Assembly: GCA_946478675.1 (NCBI GenBank)
Contig: CAMLEF010000118.1
Location: forward strand, 1 to 11,864
Source of the DNA: an uncultured Flavobacteriales bacterium
GTDB taxonomy: Bacteria > Bacteroidota > Bacteroidia > Palsa-965
Direction of reading: 5' to 3'
Length of the DNA stretch: 11,864 nucleotides
Made by a program: the position numbers and the translations under genes. Below are positions 8,380 to 11,864 of this stretch, in pieces. The notes under the pieces were generated by a model, which saw only the letters and a list, made by a program, of their open reading frames with translations, was not told where the DNA came from and searched no databases. Position 1 is the first letter of the stretch. Each line of letters begins with the position of its first letter.

Positions 8380-8419
8380 CCGACACACGCGCGGAGGGCG
8401 GGCAGGTGCAGCGTGTCGG
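8380..8419 (-). other. possible leader hairpin upstream of the DUF1003 gene
   Basis: CCGACAC (8380-8386) and GTGTCGG (8413-8419) form a 7-bp GC-rich inverted repeat with a 26-nt loop, 37 bp before the start codon. If transcription starts near the TATATTTA box, this would be in the 5' leader. I cannot match it to any known riboswitch or attenuator. Confidence 0.3.
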
Positions 8420-8451
8420 GAAGAAGGCGCATCTGGAATTGGTTGGCGCCG

Positions 8452-8459
8452 TAAATATA
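8452..8459 (-). promoter_or_regulatory. candidate -7 box (TATATTTA) for the DUF1003 gene
   Basis: TATATTTA on the minus strand matches TAnnTTTG except at the last base. It sits between the upstream terminator (8510-8561) and the DUF1003 start, and predicts a leader of about 100 nt. No clear -33 element is seen. Confidence 0.4.
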
Positions 8460-8509
8460 CGAATGCAGCTTTCCGCCCGCAGATGATGTTCGCCGGTTTT
8501 GCCCTTCTG

Positions 8510-8561
8510 AAAAAGCAAATTCCGCTGATGAAGATCATGCAGCGGAATCGCTTTTGCTTTT
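8510..8561 (-). terminator. intrinsic terminator of the large outer-membrane barrel gene
   Basis: In the minus-strand transcript, a 9-bp stem (plus strand ATTCCGCTG 8519-8527 with CAGCGGAAT 8540-8548) is topped by a 12-nt loop that can itself pair ATGA with TCAT. It is extended by AAAAGCAA (8511-8518) with TTGCTTTT (8554-8561) across a 5-nt bulge at 8549-8553. The 3' side ends in a U-run. It begins 9 bp after the stop of the barrel gene, which makes it a strong call. Confidence 0.88.
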
Positions 8562-8569
8562 GAAGAAGC

Positions 8570-11467
8570 TTAATTGCCGGGCGGTGGCGGCGGCGGATTT
8601 CCACCCGGAGTCGGGTTCTGCGGCGGCGGCGCCTGCTGGCTGTCCTGTCCTTCCTGTTTCGCAGGTGCGGGCTTCTTGTAATTCTTGATGTTCCAGGTGA
8701 CGGTCGCCATGAAGTATTGCTGCAGCGTGTTGCTGCGGCTGTCTTCGATGTACGTTTCCGTTACCGTGCGCGAAACGCTCGTGTTCTGCTTCAGGATGTC
8801 GAAGGCGGAAACTTTTGCTTCGAGCGATTTATTCTTGAGGAACTTGTAACCGACCGACGCGTTCCAGAGCAGGTAATTGCTGTTGTAACCCTGGCCGAGG
8901 CCGCTGTAGAATGTCTGGTCGAGCGTGGTGTTCAGCACGAGCCCTTTGTACGGCATCAGGTTGAGGCGGAACGAAGCGGTGTGCGTGAAATACGAATTGT
9001 CGGACTGCGACTGGATCGTGTTCTTCACGATGTTGTAGTTACCGTTGTAGCCGAGTGTAAAGTCGACCTTCTCACTGATGTTGCTGTTGAAGTTGACGCC
9101 GGGCCCAATGCCCATGTTGGACGAGTAGTTCGTCAGCCCGTTGATGAGCGCCGGTGTGCGCGTGTAGTTCGTCGCGAGGTTGAAGCTCAGGTTCGATTTC
9201 AGCTTCGTCAGCGGGAAGGAATATGTCGTGAAGATGCGGCCGCTGCCGTAGCCGTCGAGGTTCACCGGTTTCGTGAGCTGGCTGCCGCGAAGCAGGAACG
9301 TTCCGTCGGACAAAGTCGTATCGCGCGGCGCGATGAAGGTGGAGTTGCCGATGTAATTCTGCGTCAGCGTAAAATAGCTGAAGACAAAGAAGCCCGTCGC
9401 TTTTTCCGTGTTCGCTTTGCTGAAATGCACGATCATCATCTGCGAGAAATCCTGCCCGAGTTCCGGGTTGCCGGTCTTCAGCTGGAGCGGGTTGGAATTG
9501 TCGATCACCTGCTGCAGCTGGCTGATCGACGGCGCATTGTTCGACGCGCGGTAGTGCATACGCAGGTTCGTGGATTTATTGAATTTGTAATTGAAATGCG
9601 CATTCGGCAGCACGCTCGTAAAGTTGCGCGATATCTTGCTGGAGTACGGGTACGACTGATCGCCGGAAAGCGTCGCATATTGATAATCGGCGCCGACCGT
9701 CAACGAGGCTTTCTGATTGCCGTATTTATAAGCGACACCGCCGCGTTGGGTGAGATAATCGTTTTTGTATTTGTTCGAAAGCAGCGAGTCCGTTTTCGAA
9801 TACAGCTCGCTCGTCGCATCGTAATTGCTCGTGAGCTTGTCGAGATCATTGCGGCTCAGCGAAGGCGAATACGTGAACAGCACGAGCCCTTGTTTGCCGG
9901 CCTTTTCCGTCCACGTAAGCGTCGGCGAGATTGTGTAACCGTTCGAATTCAGCGTTGAATTTTGATCGAGAATGGTCGTGTCCTGCAGAGAGCGCACAGC
10001 TGAATAATACGTGCCGCTGCCGTTGCGCTGGTTGACGGAAGTGCTGAGGTCGAACGTAAGCGTACGGCCCGGCTTTTTGAATTTGTGGCGGTAGGTGATG
10101 TTGTTGCCGAACGTATATCCCTGGTTCAACGACGCGTTGTTGGTTATCGTGCTGCTGGTCACATAACCGCCTTCGCCCGTATTCGAGCCGTTGAGCAGGT
10201 TGTTGTAATCCGTGAACTGCGACGTGAAGCGCGGCGCGATCACCAATGCATTCGCGGAGTCGATCGTGTATTCGAACTTGAAGTTGAAACGATGGTTGAT
10301 GTTGCGCGTGTTCGCGGCGCTGCTTTCGTAATAATTCAGCAGGCTGTCGGAAGAAGCGAAATACGTGCGCGTGAGATCCGTCGTGTTCGCATTCTCGGAA
10401 TAGTTGAAGAAGTAGCTGCCGCTCACTTTCACTTTCGGGCCCCAGTCGTCGGAATAGTTAAGGCCGAAAGCGTGCGTCGTGGAAATACCATTCTGCGGCG
10501 AAACCATGAAGTTGCCCGCCGCTCCGCGCATCATGCCGCCGCCGCCGCGGAACATCATACCACCGCCTTTCGACATCGGGCCGCCGCCGGTTGCGCCGAA
10601 AATATCCTGCATGTTGAAGTTCTGCTGGTTGATGTTGTTCGACATGCCCAGGATCGTCACGCGCTGATCGTTGTTGAAGAGGTTCAGCGTTGCGCCCGCA
10701 TTGTAACGATCGTTCGTGCCGTAGCCGGCGTAGATCTTGCCGAACTGGCCATTCATCGTTTGCTTCTTCGTCACGATGTTGATCGTCTTCTTCGAATTGC
10801 CGTCGTCAAAGCCGGTGAACTGCGACTGGTCGCTGGCTTTATCATACACCTGCACCTGGTCGATCATATCCGCAGGAATATTTTTCAGCGCGGCATTCGG
10901 ATCATCGCCCATGTACGTTTTGCCGTCGACGGTCACCTGCTTGACTTCTTCACCGTTTACTTTCAGCGTGCCGTTGTCGGATGTAACGCCCGGCAGTTTT
11001 TTTACAAGATCTTCCGCGCTCGCATCGGGATTCGTTTTGTAAGCGCCGGCATTGTATTGCGTCGTATCCCCGTTTTGCGAAACACGGATCATCTTATCGC
11101 CGACCGTATAGGTTTTCAGCGTCAGCCCGTCGGGATGCATGTAGATCGTGCCGAGCGCCACGCTGGAATCCCGCAGGAAAACGCGCTTGGTGACGGCGGA
11201 GTAACCCGTGAAATTAATCTTCAAACGGTAAGGCCCCGGCTGCAGGTTCGTCAGGCGAAACGTTCCGGTCGTATCCGTTACGCCGCCGCCAACAACAGTC
11301 GTCGTATCGCGCGGACGCGTCAGCGAAATGACGGCGCCGAAAAGCGGGGTAGCGTCTGTGCTGTCGATCACGCGCCCGGTGATGCTGAAGGTTTGCGAGA
11401 AGGCGGTAAGACCTTCCAGCAGGAAGAAAAAAACGAAGAGAATCCGTACTGAAAAATAGTGCTTCAC
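8570..11467 (-). CDS. TonB-receptor-like outer-membrane beta-barrel protein
   Basis: A 965-residue outer-membrane protein read from GTG 11465-11467. The signal peptide is MKHYFSVRILFVFFFLLEGL plus TAFSQ (1-25). A carboxypeptidase-regulatory-like domain spans about 26-110 (FSITGRVIDSTDATPLFGAV, DTTGTFRLTNLQPGPYRL). A plug-like domain spans about 142-237 (EDLVKKLPGV, VTVDGKTYMGDDP, IDQVQVYDKAS). The rest is a large barrel rich in aromatic strands. This fits the Bacteroidota outer membrane beta-barrel family related to TonB-dependent receptors; it is not a SusC-type pair, as no SusD gene adjoins it. A Gly/Met-rich insert is at about 291-323 and a Pro/Gln/Gly-rich tail at 931-965, after the last strand. 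GTG is chosen over a TTG at 11489-11491 because that TTG lies within the promoter-like box. The ligand is unknown. Confidence 0.88.
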   Translation of the reverse strand: MKHYFSVRILFVFFFLLEGLTAFSQTFSITGRVIDSTDATPLFGAVISLTRPRDTTTVVGGGVTDTTGTFRLTNLQPGPYRLKINFTGYSAVTKRVFLRDSSVALGTIYMHPDGLTLKTYTVGDKMIRVSQNGDTTQYNAGAYKTNPDASAEDLVKKLPGVTSDNGTLKVNGEEVKQVTVDGKTYMGDDPNAALKNIPADMIDQVQVYDKASDQSQFTGFDDGNSKKTINIVTKKQTMNGQFGKIYAGYGTNDRYNAGATLNLFNNDQRVTILGMSNNINQQNFNMQDIFGATGGGPMSKGGGMMFRGGGGMMRGAAGNFMVSPQNGISTTHAFGLNYSDDWGPKVKVSGSYFFNYSENANTTDLTRTYFASSDSLLNYYESSAANTRNINHRFNFKFEYTIDSANALVIAPRFTSQFTDYNNLLNGSNTGEGGYVTSSTITNNASLNQGYTFGNNITYRHKFKKPGRTLTFDLSTSVNQRNGSGTYYSAVRSLQDTTILDQNSTLNSNGYTISPTLTWTEKAGKQGLVLFTYSPSLSRNDLDKLTSNYDATSELYSKTDSLLSNKYKNDYLTQRGGVAYKYGNQKASLTVGADYQYATLSGDQSYPYSSKISRNFTSVLPNAHFNYKFNKSTNLRMHYRASNNAPSISQLQQVIDNSNPLQLKTGNPELGQDFSQMMIVHFSKANTEKATGFFVFSYFTLTQNYIGNSTFIAPRDTTLSDGTFLLRGSQLTKPVNLDGYGSGRIFTTYSFPLTKLKSNLSFNLATNYTRTPALINGLTNYSSNMGIGPGVNFNSNISEKVDFTLGYNGNYNIVKNTIQSQSDNSYFTHTASFRLNLMPYKGLVLNTTLDQTFYSGLGQGYNSNYLLWNASVGYKFLKNKSLEAKVSAFDILKQNTSVSRTVTETYIEDSRSNTLQQYFMATVTWNIKNYKKPAPAKQEGQDSQQAPPPQNPTPGGNPPPPPPGN

Positions 11468-11488
11468 GAGGGCTGGTTTATAGCAGCT

Positions 11489-11496
11489 CAAAGTTA
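11489..11496 (-). promoter_or_regulatory. -7 box (TAACTTTG) for the barrel gene
   Basis: TAACTTTG on the minus strand is a full match to the Bacteroidota TAnnTTTG box. It would place the transcription start near 11485, about 18 nt before GTG 11465-11467, which supports that start codon. No clear -33 TTTG is visible at the usual distance. Confidence 0.55.
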
Positions 11497-11555
11497 CAGC
11501 AATCGTAACCGGCGCTCGTTAAAATTTTGCTAAAAGCGACGAAAGCGCAGATTTC

Positions 11556-11864
11556 TCACACACGAACGTTAAATCCGATGCCGAAAGTAACGCCGCCTCC
11601 TTTGAGCGAAAACGCATTGATGGCCGATACGCTGCTGCTTTCCGCAATGACGTTCGGGTAACCGAAATGCGCGTAGCTGAGATTGAGCTGCATGCCGAAG
11701 TGCTCGCCGAACCAGAACCGCGGCGTGATGTGCGCATCGAACCAGGTGCCGGTCCCGTGCGCGCGCGAATCATTCACGTCGTTGAGACGATAGTTCAGGA
11801 AGGAAACACCGAACGTGACGCCAACCGGAAGATCGAAACGATCGCCGCGGGCAAGATGAACGTT
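11556..11864 (-). CDS. probable outer-membrane beta-barrel protein, C-terminal part
   Basis: The frame is open from the window end to TGA at 11556-11558, giving the last 102 residues of a longer protein. The GTG at 11775-11777 is internal, because the same pattern continues upstream of it through DRFDLPVGVTFGVSFLNYRL. Alternating polar/hydrophobic strands rich in aromatics and glycine (TWFDAHITPRFWFGEHFGMQ, NLSYAHFGYP, GGGVTFGIGFNVRV) indicate a small outer-membrane barrel. The C-terminus ends in a strand, as expected for barrel assembly. The exact family cannot be fixed from this fragment. It is on the same strand as the large barrel gene, 88 bp upstream of it, with that gene's own promoter-like box between them, so the two are probably separate units. 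Confidence 0.7.
   Translation of the reverse strand, partial: NVHLARGDRFDLPVGVTFGVSFLNYRLNDVNDSRAHGTGTWFDAHITPRFWFGEHFGMQLNLSYAHFGYPNVIAESSSVSAINAFSLKGGGVTFGIGFNVRV

Noticed and set aside
8344..8604. 87-residue N-terminal extension of the DUF1003 protein
   Set aside because: It would run through the terminator of the upstream gene and the last codons of that gene. The extension is Arg/Pro-rich without family similarity, and the CHITGKE motif follows ATG 8341-8343 directly.
10085..11452. Plus-strand open frame of 455 codons opposite the barrel protein
   Set aside because: Its composition (Arg/Val/His-rich, repetitive) is that of an antisense shadow. The minus-strand frame has a signal peptide, plug and barrel features.
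11465..11491. TTG start at 11489-11491 for the barrel protein
   Set aside because: The TTG is part of a TAACTTTG promoter-like box, so it would precede the transcription start. GTG 11465-11467 gives a clean signal peptide.
11512..11548. Terminator hairpin after the partial barrel gene
   Set aside because: Only a 5-bp GCGCT/AGCGC stem with an interrupted extension is present, without a proper T-run, so it is too weak to call.

Overview
The window reads as a chromosomal segment of a moderately GC-rich member of the Bacteroidota, perhaps Chitinophagaceae-like, although the family is a guess. The grounds are the protein families present (an outer-membrane barrel protein with a carboxypeptidase-regulatory-like N-terminal domain, a DUF1003 protein, a lipoprotein RND adaptor), promoter-like TAnnTTTG boxes of the Bacteroidota type, and mostly weak or absent Shine-Dalgarno sequences. 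There are no RNA genes, transposases, integrases or CRISPR arrays. Apart from the first gene, everything is on the minus strand.

Layout from left to right: (1) The 3' four-fifths of guaB (IMP dehydrogenase) on the plus strand, cut by the window start. (2) A 177-bp convergent intergenic gap holding a perfect 29-bp inverted repeat made of 8-bp tandem units. It encloses a strong two-sided terminator hairpin, and the stop codons of both flanking genes form the outer ends of the repeat. (3) A small lipoprotein of unknown function. (4) A complete tripartite RND efflux operon, transcribed right to left as adaptor, inner-membrane permease, TolC-like outer-membrane channel. Its genes are packed with a 1-nt gap and a 4-nt ATGA overlap. 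The lipoprotein follows 69 bp later and may be a fourth gene of the unit. (5) A gap of about 230 bp containing two other short degenerate repeat families (GTTGCG and CTTAAGTGN). (6) A DUF1003 membrane protein. (7) A gap of about 225 bp with a strong terminator and a promoter-like box. (8) A 965-residue TonB-receptor-like outer-membrane barrel protein, starting most likely at a GTG. (9) The C-terminal end of another probable outer-membrane beta-barrel protein, cut by the window end.

How it works together: the three RND genes are predicted to form one envelope-spanning proton-driven efflux pump. The proton-relay aspartates and the TM10 lysine are intact, so the pump looks functional. Its substrate cannot be read from sequence, and no adjacent regulator gene lies in the window. 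guaB is a housekeeping gene in purine synthesis. The remaining genes are envelope proteins with no demonstrable link to each other.

I see no clear new multi-gene system. The least ordinary material is intergenic: three unrelated short-repeat families, two of which include gene stop codons within the repeat. Also notable are the Gly/Met-rich insert and proline-rich C-terminal tail of the large outer-membrane protein.
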